A stretch of 64,000 bases of DNA from DATMGU01 sp035555315 (GTDB taxonomy: Bacteria > Pseudomonadota > Alphaproteobacteria > ATCC43930 > CGMCC-115725), in NCBI GenBank assembly GCA_035555315.1, contig DATMGU010000046.1, forward strand, positions 124,001 through 188,000. The letters run 5' to 3'. Both the position numbers and the translations under genes were made by a program. Below, piece after piece: positions 27,738-35,783 of this stretch (position 1 is the first letter of the stretch; each line of letters begins with the position of its first letter). The notes beneath the pieces were generated by a model. That model was not told the DNA's origin and searched no databases. It saw only the letters and a program-made list of their open reading frames with translations.

Positions 27738-29264
27738 TCACACCGCCGGCATGGCCGATGCCGAGGCCATAGCGCCGCCTTCATGCGGCGGATGCGTCAC
27801 GAGGGATTTCAGGGCTGGGACGGGTTCGCGCAGCCGGTCGAGATCCGGCCTGGGCCGCTGCAGGCCGGGGATGCTTGCGAAGGCCGCCTCAAGGGCGCCG
27901 CCCACCCCCAGCAACTCCCGATCGCCGCGGAACCGCCCGACCACTTGTAGCCCGAAGGGCATGCCATGCGTGTCCGTGCCGCAGGGCATGGATAGGGCCG
28001 GGTTGGTGACCAGGGTTATCACGTAGGTCAAGGCGAGCCAGCGGTAGTAGTTCTCCAGCGGCTCGCCGTTCATTTCCTTGAGATAGAGCTCAGTCCAGGG
28101 GAAGGGCGAGACCGGGGTGGTCGGGGCCAGAACCAGATCGTAGTCTTTGAAAACGGTCTGAAAGCGCCGGAAGATCTTCGTCTGTTCGAGCTGCGCCCAG
28201 GCGCAATCGGCCAGGGTCATGGTGGCGGCCATTTCGTAATTGGCCCGTGTGTTGGGGCCAAGCGACGCCGGATCCCGGGCATAGGCGTCGCTGAAGCCCG
28301 CGACCACGTTTACGGCACGGACGACGTCGAAACAGCGATGCGCCTCGCCGAAATCGAATTCGACCTCGTCGCAGGCGCGGAACAGGTGCCGCATCGCCGC
28401 GATCTTGCCGCGGAACGTCTCGCGTATCCCGCGATCGACAGCGCAGACCCCGAAATCCTCGGTCCAGGCGACCCTCAGCCGGCTGAGATCGATCGAGGGC
28501 GGCATGGCCATCGCGGTGCTGTCCACGCCATAGGAGAGTGGATCGCGGTCATCCTGCCCGGCCGTGGCGGCGAGTTGGAGTGCCACATCCGCCATGGTCC
28601 TGCCCATGGGGCCCACGACCGAGATCGGTGCCCAGCCGAGCAGGCGGCGCTCCACCGGCACGAGACCGGGCGAGGGTCGAAAGCCGACCACGCCGCATTT
28701 GGCGGCCGGAATGCGCAGCGAGCCGCCGGTATCGGAGCCGCTGCAGAGGGGCAGCATGTCGCAGGCGAGCGCCGCCGCCGAGCCGCCGGACGAACCGCCG
28801 GCATTCAGCCGCGGATCGAAGGGATTGCCGGTCGCTCCCCAAACCGGGTTGCGCGAATTGGCGCCCGCCCCGAACTCCGGCACATTGGTCTTGCCGGTGA
28901 CGATGGCACCCGCCCGGCGCAGCCGCTGGACCAGCATATTGTCGCGTTGCGGGATATGGGCGCGAAACAACGGCGACCCGAAGGTCGTGAGCAACCCCTC
29001 GGTCTCCTCCAGGTCCTTGATGCCGATCGGCAGCCCGTGCAGCAGGCCGAGCGCTTCCCCCGCGAGCACGGCCCGCTCGGCCGCCCGCGCTTCCGTTCGC
29101 GCCCGCTCATAGCAGGTCGCCGTGACCGCGTTGACGGCGGGATTGATCGTCTCGATCCGCTCGATGCAGGCGTCAAGCAAGTCGACCGGCGAGATCTCCT
29201 TCGTGCCGATCAGCCGGCGGAGTTCGACGGCCGGCTTTGCGAGCAGGGCAGCGGTATCGGTCAT
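27738..29264 (-). CDS. Amidase signature family amidohydrolase
   Basis: The 508-residue enzyme carries the Ser-cisSer-Lys triad: Lys in PIGIKDLEE, the cis-Ser in GSDTGGSLRIPA and the region NAGGSSGGSAAALA. It hydrolyses a carboxamide, but amidase specificity cannot be read from sequence. I place the start at the ATG at 29264, with GGAA six bases upstream; the open frame continues to 29486 without homology. It is last in the minus-strand operon hydantoinase-carbamoylase-flavoprotein-amidase. An accessory role in releasing ammonia from amino-acid amides or related ureides is inferred. Confidence 0.9.
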   Translation of the reverse strand: MTDTAALLAKPAVELRRLIGTKEISPVDLLDACIERIETINPAVNAVTATCYERARTEARAAERAVLAGEALGLLHGLPIGIKDLEETEGLLTTFGSPLFRAHIPQRDNMLVQRLRRAGAIVTGKTNVPEFGAGANSRNPVWGATGNPFDPRLNAGGSSGGSAAALACDMLPLCSGSDTGGSLRIPAAKCGVVGFRPSPGLVPVERRLLGWAPISVVGPMGRTMADVALQLAATAGQDDRDPLSYGVDSTAMAMPPSIDLSRLRVAWTEDFGVCAVDRGIRETFRGKIAAMRHLFRACDEVEFDFGEAHRCFDVVRAVNVVAGFSDAYARDPASLGPNTRANYEMAATMTLADCAWAQLEQTKIFRRFQTVFKDYDLVLAPTTPVSPFPWTELYLKEMNGEPLENYYRWLALTYVITLVTNPALSMPCGTDTHGMPFGLQVVGRFRGDRELLGVGGALEAAFASIPGLQRPRPDLDRLREPVPALKSLVTHPPHEGGAMASASAMPAV

Positions 29265-29322
29265 CGGTATTTCCTTCGTTCGATCGGTCCGGGTGATTGG
29301 TAGTGTCGGTCGGCGACCTTCT

Positions 29323-29967
29323 CTAATCCTCGCCGGCCGCCTGCTGCGACGCCCGCCACGCTTGGTAATCGGCGATCGGCAATTCGAAGCGATCGCGGGT
29401 GCGCATATAGCTGCGCCCTTCCAGCCGACCGACCGTGCGATAGGCTTCCCGGTCGACCCGCAAGGTGACGGGATCGATGATCGCATCCGAGACGTGCATC
29501 CACAGTACCTCGCCCAGCACGATGGTCCGCCCGGGGGCCGGCTCGATCAGCGTATGGACGCGGCATTCCATGGCGACCGGCGCACGGGCGATGCGCCGGG
29601 CCTTCACCACCCGGCAGGGCAGCATGGCGAGGCCGGCGGCATCCACTTCGCTTTCGCCCGGCGGGAAATCAGCCGAGCAGAAATGCATCTCGGGCGCCAT
29701 GGCCTCGTCGACCAGATGCACCACGAACTCGCCGGTCTCGCGGATCAGCCGCTCGCTGTCCTTGATGCGGCCGGCGCGGTTCGCGCCGAAGCTGAGCACG
29801 ATCAGCGCCGGTTCCTCGCTGAGCGCGTTGAAAAAGCTGATCGGCGCGGCGTTGTCGACACCCTCGGGGCTGCGCGTCGTGACCAAGGCGATCGGCCGGG
29901 GGACCACCAGCCCGGCCAGCAGCTTGTAGCGCTGGGCCTCGCTGGCGGCCGCGAAATCGATCTCCAC
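29323..29967 (-). CDS. Flavin reductase-like (DIM6/NTAB, FMN-binding split-barrel) protein
   Basis: A 214-residue flavoredoxin-type protein: PRPIALVTTRSPEGVDNAAPISFFNALS is spread over residues 23-51, and EFVVHLVDEAMAPEMHFCS follows near 80. This is the FMN-binding split-barrel fold. Members supply reduced flavin or act as flavoproteins of unknown substrate. It could be the reductase partner of the LLM monooxygenase at 25870. It lies three bases downstream of the second carbamoylase gene. Confidence 0.85.
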   Translation of the reverse strand: MEIDFAAASEAQRYKLLAGLVVPRPIALVTTRSPEGVDNAAPISFFNALSEEPALIVLSFGANRAGRIKDSERLIRETGEFVVHLVDEAMAPEMHFCSADFPPGESEVDAAGLAMLPCRVVKARRIARAPVAMECRVHTLIEPAPGRTIVLGEVLWMHVSDAIIDPVTLRVDREAYRTVGRLEGRSYMRTRDRFELPIADYQAWRASQQAAGED

Positions 29968-29970
29968 GCC

Positions 29971-30924
29971 TCAGAACTCCTCTGGGGTCGCCGTCGGCGG
30001 TTCGGCCGCGACGCGCTCGGTGATCAGGCGGTAATGCTCGATGCGCCGGTGCTTGGCGAAGTTGAATACGGTCCGCTTGATATAGGCGCCGAGTTCCAGA
30101 TCGGCCTTGACCGCGATGACCTCGTCTTCCTCGGTCAGGGCCTGCGCCGCGATCTCGCCGGTCGGCGCGATGATGGCGGAGCCGCCGATCATGCCGTAAC
30201 CGTCTTCCCGGCCGGCCTTCGCCGAGGCGACCACCCAGGTGCCGTTCTGATAGGCATTGGCCTGCATGGTTACCAGATGGTGGAACATGCGCAGATGCAC
30301 CGGTTCCGGGTGATGGATATTGTCGGTCGGCGTGTTGTAGCCCAGCACGACGATCTCGACATCCTGCAGCCCCATGACGCGGAACGTCTCGGGCCAGCGG
30401 CGGTCGTTGCAGATGCACATGCCAAGATTGGCCCCCATCGCGCGCCACACCTTGAAGCCGCCATTGCCGACCTCGAAATAGCGCTTTTCCAGATGCTGGA
30501 ACGGTGCTTCCGGCAGATGCTCAGCATGGCCGGGCAGGTGGATCTTGCGGTACTTGCCGATCAGCTTGCCGGTCGGATCGACCAGGATCGAGGTGTTGTA
30601 GCGGTGCATCCGGCCCGCCTCCTGGGTAAGCTCCGCATAGCCCAGATAGAACCCGATGCCCAGTTCGGCCGCCCGGTCGAATAGCGGTTTGGTCTCGGGG
30701 CCGGGCATCTCGCGCTCGAAATAGGCATCGATCTCCGCCTGATCGGTCATCCACCAGCGCGGGAAGAAGGTGGTCAACGCCAGCTCCGGAAACACCACCA
30801 GGCGGGCGCCCCGGCCATGCGCCTCCTCCAGGAGGTCGATCAGCCGGCGCACCGCGCTGGCACGGCTATCGGCGCGATGGATCGGGCCGAGCTGGGCGGC
30901 GGCGAGAGTCAGGCTGCGGGTCAT
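29971..30924 (-). CDS. N-carbamoyl-D-amino acid hydrolase, copy 2
   Basis: At 317 residues this is a close paralogue of the enzyme at 24167, with the same Glu47, Lys127 and Cys172 contexts (FPELALTTFFPR, YRKIHLPG, MCICNDRRWPE). Differences cluster in the substrate-side segments, for example NIHHPEPVHLRM where copy 1 has NAVGPEPGHVRM. Substrate ranges may therefore differ. It lies 17 bases downstream of the hydantoinase, as expected for the second step of the pathway. The C-terminus is about ten residues longer than usual. Confidence 0.93.
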   Translation of the reverse strand: MTRSLTLAAAQLGPIHRADSRASAVRRLIDLLEEAHGRGARLVVFPELALTTFFPRWWMTDQAEIDAYFEREMPGPETKPLFDRAAELGIGFYLGYAELTQEAGRMHRYNTSILVDPTGKLIGKYRKIHLPGHAEHLPEAPFQHLEKRYFEVGNGGFKVWRAMGANLGMCICNDRRWPETFRVMGLQDVEIVVLGYNTPTDNIHHPEPVHLRMFHHLVTMQANAYQNGTWVVASAKAGREDGYGMIGGSAIIAPTGEIAAQALTEEDEVIAVKADLELGAYIKRTVFNFAKHRRIEHYRLITERVAAEPPTATPEEF

Positions 30925-30941
30925 CGATAATCTCTCCAGAA

Positions 30942-32405
30942 CTAAAACAACGTGGCGCCGAGGCGGCTCATCAGGGCGATCTCCGGCACCGGCCGGCCCA
31001 GCGGCTCGGCGGCCTTGGGCTGGGCGCAGGGCAGGAATTCGCCGCTGCCCCGCGCCGCCGTCAGGGTGCCATGCTCGACGACGACGCGACCGCGGCTGAT
31101 CACCGTGACCGGCCAGCCGGTCAGGTGCCGGCCCTGATACGGGCTATAGCCCACATTATCGTGCAGGTCTGCGCTATCGACGGTCACGGTCTTGTCCGGG
31201 TCCCAAAGCGCCAGATCGGCATCCGAGCCGATCGCGATGGTGCCCTTGCGCGGGTAGAGGCCATACATCTTGGCGTGGTTGGTCGCGGTCAGCGCCACGA
31301 ACTGGTTATGGTCCAACCGGCCTTTGCGCACGCCCTCGGAATAGAGCAGCGGCAGGCGCAGTTCCAATCCCGGCACGCCATTCGCCATCTCCTTGAAGGT
31401 CGTCTTGGCACCCTTGGGCAGCTTGCCGGTCTCATCGAACCGATACGGCGCGTGATCGGACGAGAACACCTGGAAGGTGCCGTTGGCGAGGCCGCGCCAT
31501 ACCGCCTCCTGTGCCGCGGCATCGCGCGGCGGCGGGCTGCAGCAATACATCGCCCCGTCCAGGCCCGGCCGGTCGGCGTCGTCGGCGGTCAGAAACAGGT
31601 ATTGTGGGCAGGTCTCGCCATAGATGCGGAGGCCGCGCGTCTGAGCCGACCGGATCTGATCGATCGCCTCGATGCCTGAGACATGGACGACCAGCATCGG
31701 CACGTCGATCAACTCGGCGAGCGTGATCGCGCGATGGGTGGCCTCTGCCTCGGCCAGCCGCGCATGGCTGACAGTATGGAAGATCGGCGCCCCATGGCCA
31801 CCCTCCAGCAGGCGCTTGGACAGCCATTTGATGACCTCGTGATTCTCGGCATGAACCATGACCAGCGCCCCTTCGCGCCGCGCCGTCGCCAGCACGTCGA
31901 GCATCTGCCCGTCATCCAGCTTCAACAGGTCATAGGTCATATAGACCTTGAACGAGGTATAGCCGTCGCGGATCAGCGCCGGCAATTCCTGGCCCAGCAC
32001 GGTCTCGGTCGGGTCCGACACGATGAGATGGAACGCATAGTCGATCACCGCCTTGGGACCGGCGGCTTGGTGGTACTCGGTCACCACCCGGCGCAGCGAC
32101 TGGCCCTTATGCTGGGCGGCGAACGGGATGATCGTCGTGGTGCCGCCGAAGGCCGCCGACACGGTGCCGCTGTAGAAATCATCGGCGCACATAACACCGG
32201 AGGACGACCGCTGCTCGATATGGCAATGGCTGTCGACGCCGCCGGGCATGACCAGCAGATGCGCCGCATCGATCTCCCGCGTGCCGCGTGCGAGGTTGCG
32301 GCCCAAAGCCGCGATCACGCTATCCTTGATGCCGATGTCGCAAGCCATGGTATCGGCTGCGGTGATCACCGTGCCGTTGCGTATCACCAGATCGAAATCA
32401 GCCAT
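30942..32405 (-). CDS. hydA: D-hydantoinase / dihydropyrimidinase
   Basis: The 487-residue cyclic amidohydrolase opens 5-substituted hydantoins or dihydropyrimidines to N-carbamoyl acids. It has His60 and His62 in DSHCHIE, the carbamylated Lys153 in YTSFKVYMTYD, and the metal Asp in SSDHAPY. The start at 32405 is preceded by GGAGAG; an upstream in-frame start at 32453 lacks homology. It heads the operon hydantoinase, carbamoylase, flavoprotein, amidase. The nearby carbamoylases resemble the D-specific type and the racemase is the hydantoin type, favouring hydantoin over pyrimidine breakdown. The active site alone does not decide this. Confidence 0.92.
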   Translation of the reverse strand: MADFDLVIRNGTVITAADTMACDIGIKDSVIAALGRNLARGTREIDAAHLLVMPGGVDSHCHIEQRSSSGVMCADDFYSGTVSAAFGGTTTIIPFAAQHKGQSLRRVVTEYHQAAGPKAVIDYAFHLIVSDPTETVLGQELPALIRDGYTSFKVYMTYDLLKLDDGQMLDVLATARREGALVMVHAENHEVIKWLSKRLLEGGHGAPIFHTVSHARLAEAEATHRAITLAELIDVPMLVVHVSGIEAIDQIRSAQTRGLRIYGETCPQYLFLTADDADRPGLDGAMYCCSPPPRDAAAQEAVWRGLANGTFQVFSSDHAPYRFDETGKLPKGAKTTFKEMANGVPGLELRLPLLYSEGVRKGRLDHNQFVALTATNHAKMYGLYPRKGTIAIGSDADLALWDPDKTVTVDSADLHDNVGYSPYQGRHLTGWPVTVISRGRVVVEHGTLTAARGSGEFLPCAQPKAAEPLGRPVPEIALMSRLGATLF

Positions 32406-32565
32406 GCGGCGGGACTCTCCAAGCGATGGGGAACCTGTACAGTGCCCCGCCAAGCCGTGCGCCTCAAGGGCTTAGGGCATCCTATATCGTGTCGGACCGA
32501 TCGCTGATGCGGAGATGCTGGCACCCACGTTGCATCGTCTAGGCGATCGAGGAGAGGAAATTTTG

Positions 32566-34119
32566 ATGCGTGGATGGTGGATGGCGGCGCTGCTGGCCGT
32601 GATGATACAGGCCGGGACGCCCGCCCATGCGGAGACGACGCTGACCGCGGTGCTGGAGGCGGAGGTGGTCACGCTCGATCCATACCTCACCGGCGCCTAT
32701 ATCACGCGGACCTTCGGCTACATGGTGTTCGATACGCTGTTCGCGCCGGACAGCCAGGGCAATTTCAAGCCGCAGATGGTCGGCGCCTGGACTACCTCAG
32801 ACGACAAGCTCATTTGGCGCTTCACCCTGCGCGACGGCCTCCGGTTCCATGACGGCGGTCCGGTCACCGCCACCGATGTCGTCGCCTCGTTGAAGCGCTG
32901 GGCAACGCGCAACGCGCTAGGCGGCCGGCTGCTGGCTGCCACGGTCTCGCTGGAGGCCGCCGATCCGAAGACCTTCGTGCTGACGCTGCGCGAGCCCTAC
33001 GGCCTGGTGATCGAGACGCTCGGCACCACGCTCGGCCCAGGGCCCTTCATCATGCCGGAGCGTCTCGCCCGCACCCCGAGCACCCAGCAGATCACCGAGA
33101 TTATCGGCTCCGGTCCCTTCGTCTACAGCCGCGCCGATCACCGGACGGGCGATCGCATGCGGCTGCGGCGCAACCCGGACTATGTGTCGCGCGCCGAGCC
33201 CAACGATTTCCTGGCCGGCGCCAAGCCGGTGAAGGTGGACGCGGTGGAAATCCGCGTGCTGCCGGACGGTGCGACCGCCGCCGCCGCCCTGCAGCGCGGC
33301 GAAATCGACTATATGCAATACGCGCCCTTCGACCTGATCCCGCTGCTGGAGCGGGACCCCAACATCCGCATGCTGAATTTCACCGGCGCGCACATGTTCA
33401 CCGGTCACTACCGGATGAACTTCACGCAGAAGCCGTTCGACGATCCGGCGATCCGCCGTGTGCTGCTTGGCCTCGTGGACCAGCACGAGGTGCTGCAAGG
33501 GCTGGCCCTTGATGAGCGTTTCTCGCGCAGCTGCGACTCCTTCTTCATCTGCGGCTCGCCCTACGCGACCGAGAATCCGGCAGCGCCGCGCGACCATTCC
33601 ATCGAGGCCGCCCATGCCGCCCTCGCCGCCACGGCCTACCATGGCGAGCCGGTGGTGGTGATGGTCGCGAACGACTTGGAGGCGCCGCGCGTCGCCTCGA
33701 CCATCTTGGCGGATCGGTTGCAGCGCGCCGGTTTTACCGTCGATATGCAGGTGGTGGACTGGGCGACGCTGCTGCAGCGCCGCACCCAGCGTACCGGCTG
33801 GAACGTGTATGGCGTGCACGCGCTGGGCCTCGACCTGCAATCGCCGCTGACCAGCTCGGTGATCAATTTCAACTGCCAGGATTCGCCAGGTGCCGGTTTC
33901 ATGTGCGAGCGCCGCCTCGTGCCGCTGTTCGACGCCTTCGCCCATGCCCCGACGCGCGCGACGCAGCAGGAGATCGCCGGGCAGATTCAGGCTATCATCT
34001 ACGAGCAAGCCCTGGCGGCACCGTTCGGCCAGTTCGCGCAGCCCGCCGCCTACCGCGCCAATTTGACCGAGTTGATCCCCTCCGCCATCCCGCTGTTCTG
34101 GAACGTCGAGAAGAAATAG
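32566..34119 (+). CDS. ABC transporter substrate-binding protein (SBP_bac_5, peptide/nickel type)
   Basis: The 517-residue protein has a Sec signal peptide (MRGWWMAALLAVMIQAGTPAHA, 22 residues, written in two parts here as MRGWWMAALL and AVMIQAGTPAHA). The family 5 body includes TLDPYLTGAYITRT and the FTLRDGLRFHDGGPVTATDV signature. Such proteins deliver peptides, opines or similar ligands to an ABC permease, but no permease or ATPase gene is present in the window. GGAGAGGA precedes the ATG. It diverges from the hydantoinase gene across a 160-bp shared promoter region, suggesting coordinated expression with hydantoin or carbamoyl-amino-acid uptake. Confidence 0.9.
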   Translation: MRGWWMAALLAVMIQAGTPAHAETTLTAVLEAEVVTLDPYLTGAYITRTFGYMVFDTLFAPDSQGNFKPQMVGAWTTSDDKLIWRFTLRDGLRFHDGGPVTATDVVASLKRWATRNALGGRLLAATVSLEAADPKTFVLTLREPYGLVIETLGTTLGPGPFIMPERLARTPSTQQITEIIGSGPFVYSRADHRTGDRMRLRRNPDYVSRAEPNDFLAGAKPVKVDAVEIRVLPDGATAAAALQRGEIDYMQYAPFDLIPLLERDPNIRMLNFTGAHMFTGHYRMNFTQKPFDDPAIRRVLLGLVDQHEVLQGLALDERFSRSCDSFFICGSPYATENPAAPRDHSIEAAHAALAATAYHGEPVVVMVANDLEAPRVASTILADRLQRAGFTVDMQVVDWATLLQRRTQRTGWNVYGVHALGLDLQSPLTSSVINFNCQDSPGAGFMCERRLVPLFDAFAHAPTRATQQEIAGQIQAIIYEQALAAPFGQFAQPAAYRANLTELIPSAIPLFWNVEKK

Positions 34120-34126
34120 CGCCGCC

Positions 34127-35692
34127 ATGTATGACGTGATCGTGGTGGGGGCCGGTTCCGCCGGCGCCCCGCTCGCCGCCCGCCTCTCGGAAGACCCCAA
34201 ACGCCGCGTTCTGCTGCTGGAGGCCGGGCGGGACTGGCGCTCGGCCGAGGCGCCGCACCCGCTGCGCTCCGCCAATATCATCCCATTCATGTACGACCCG
34301 GCGCATCAGGCCGAGTGGCAGTGGCCGAAGCTGATGTCGCGCCGCACCGCGGTTCAGCAGCCGCGCTTCTATTGGCGGGGCCGAGCGCTCGGCGGTAGCT
34401 CCACGGTGAACGCGCAGATCGCCATCCGCGGCGTGCCCGGCGCCTTCGACGGCTGGGCCGAGGCCGGCTGCGAAGGCTGGGCCGCGTCGGATGTCATGCC
34501 GTTGTACGACCGCATCGAGGACGACGCCGATACCGGTACCGTGCTGGGCACCCGCCATGGCGGCCCGCTGCCGGTCTACCGCGCCCCGTTCGAGCAATGG
34601 GGCGCCGTCGATCTAGGTCTCCGCGATGCCGCCCTCGCCTGCGGCTATCCGTGGAAGGCGGACCTCAACGCACCGCTCGGCGAGGGCGTCTCCTGCAATC
34701 CCATCAACAGCCGCGACGGCAAGCGCGTCACCACCAATGACGGCTATCTGGAGCCCGCACGCGGCCGAGCCAATCTCGAGATCCGCGGCGGCGCCCTGGT
34801 CGACCGCGTGCTGTTCGACGGCGTTCGCGCCACCGGCGTCCGCGTGCGCTTCGAGGGTGGGGATTGGCAGGAGATCGCTGCCCGCGAGGTGGTGCTGTCC
34901 GCCGGCGCCATTCATTCCCCCGCCATCCTGCTGCGGTCCGGTATCGGCCCCGCGACGCAGCTGAAGTCGCTGGGCATCGGGGTGCTGCGCGACCAGCCAT
35001 CGGTCGGCCGCCATCTGATGGACCACCCGATCCTACGCGCCACGCTGCACCTGAAGCCCGAGCACCGCGCGCGCGGTGCGGATGCCCGACACACCAATTG
35101 CTGCGTCACCTACAGCAGCCGTTTGGCCGGCGGTGGCGAGCGGGACATGATCTTCATCGGCTACAATCATCGTCTGTTGGTGGGGCCGGAGCCGGGGCCG
35201 CAGGGGGCCGTCGGCGTCGCCCTCTATGATGCCTTCTCCCGCGGCGAACTCACGCTCGCCTCGGCCGATCCCGAGATCGATCCGGTGGTCGAGGAGAACA
35301 TGCTGTCGGACCAGCGCGATCTGCTCCGCCTGCGCGATGGGGTCCGCCGTCTTGGCGTGCTGACGGCGCAGCCGGCATTGTCAGACCTCTGTGAGTCCAT
35401 CCGCTTTGGCGACAGCCCGCTTACCCCCGCCGAGGCCGCTGCCCTGCCGGAGGCCGAGTTGGACGCGCTGATGCTGCGGGAAGCCGGCGACATCCAGCAC
35501 GCCGCCGGCACCTGCCACATGACCGCCCATGAGGATCCGCGTGGCGTGGTCGATCCGGAGCTGAAGGTGCGCGGCGTCACGGGCCTGCGCGTTTGCGATG
35601 CGTCCATCATGCCGACGGATTGCCGGGCGAATTTGCACTTCACCTGCGTGATGATCGGCGAGAACCTGGCGCGGCGCATGCGGCAGGCGTGA
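34127..35692 (+). CDS. GMC family FAD-dependent oxidoreductase
   Basis: A 521-residue choline-dehydrogenase-like enzyme: the FAD motif VIVVGAGSAGAPLAARL at the N-terminus, RGRALGGSSTVNAQI (GMC signature 1), SAGAIHSPAILLRSGIG (signature 2) and the catalytic His in IQHAAGTCHMT. The second active-site position falls in RANLHFTCVMIGE. It would oxidise an alcohol to an aldehyde or ketone. It follows the binding-protein gene by seven bases and is likely cotranscribed. Its substrate is unknown. Confidence 0.92.
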   Translation: MYDVIVVGAGSAGAPLAARLSEDPKRRVLLLEAGRDWRSAEAPHPLRSANIIPFMYDPAHQAEWQWPKLMSRRTAVQQPRFYWRGRALGGSSTVNAQIAIRGVPGAFDGWAEAGCEGWAASDVMPLYDRIEDDADTGTVLGTRHGGPLPVYRAPFEQWGAVDLGLRDAALACGYPWKADLNAPLGEGVSCNPINSRDGKRVTTNDGYLEPARGRANLEIRGGALVDRVLFDGVRATGVRVRFEGGDWQEIAAREVVLSAGAIHSPAILLRSGIGPATQLKSLGIGVLRDQPSVGRHLMDHPILRATLHLKPEHRARGADARHTNCCVTYSSRLAGGGERDMIFIGYNHRLLVGPEPGPQGAVGVALYDAFSRGELTLASADPEIDPVVEENMLSDQRDLLRLRDGVRRLGVLTAQPALSDLCESIRFGDSPLTPAEAAALPEAELDALMLREAGDIQHAAGTCHMTAHEDPRGVVDPELKVRGVTGLRVCDASIMPTDCRANLHFTCVMIGENLARRMRQA

Positions 35693-35696
35693 GCGC

Positions 35697-35718
35697 TGGG
35701 GCTCTATGCGGAGCCCCA
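35697..35718 (+). terminator. Hairpin immediately after the GMC oxidoreductase stop
   Basis: TGGGGCTC and GAGCCCCA pair perfectly (8 bp) around a 6-base loop, four bases after the TGA. No T-run follows, so this is a candidate terminator or mRNA-end stabiliser only. Confidence 0.5.
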
Positions 35719-35783
35719 TCGACGCGGGATCGGTTGCCACGGCCGGGCAGGCAGCTTAGACAGCACCCATCGTGAGGGGTGTG

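Noticed and set aside
29122..30684. 520-codon plus-strand open frame across the flavoprotein and second carbamoylase
   Set aside because: It mirrors two well-supported minus-strand genes, lacks a recognisable fold, and is an antisense shadow.
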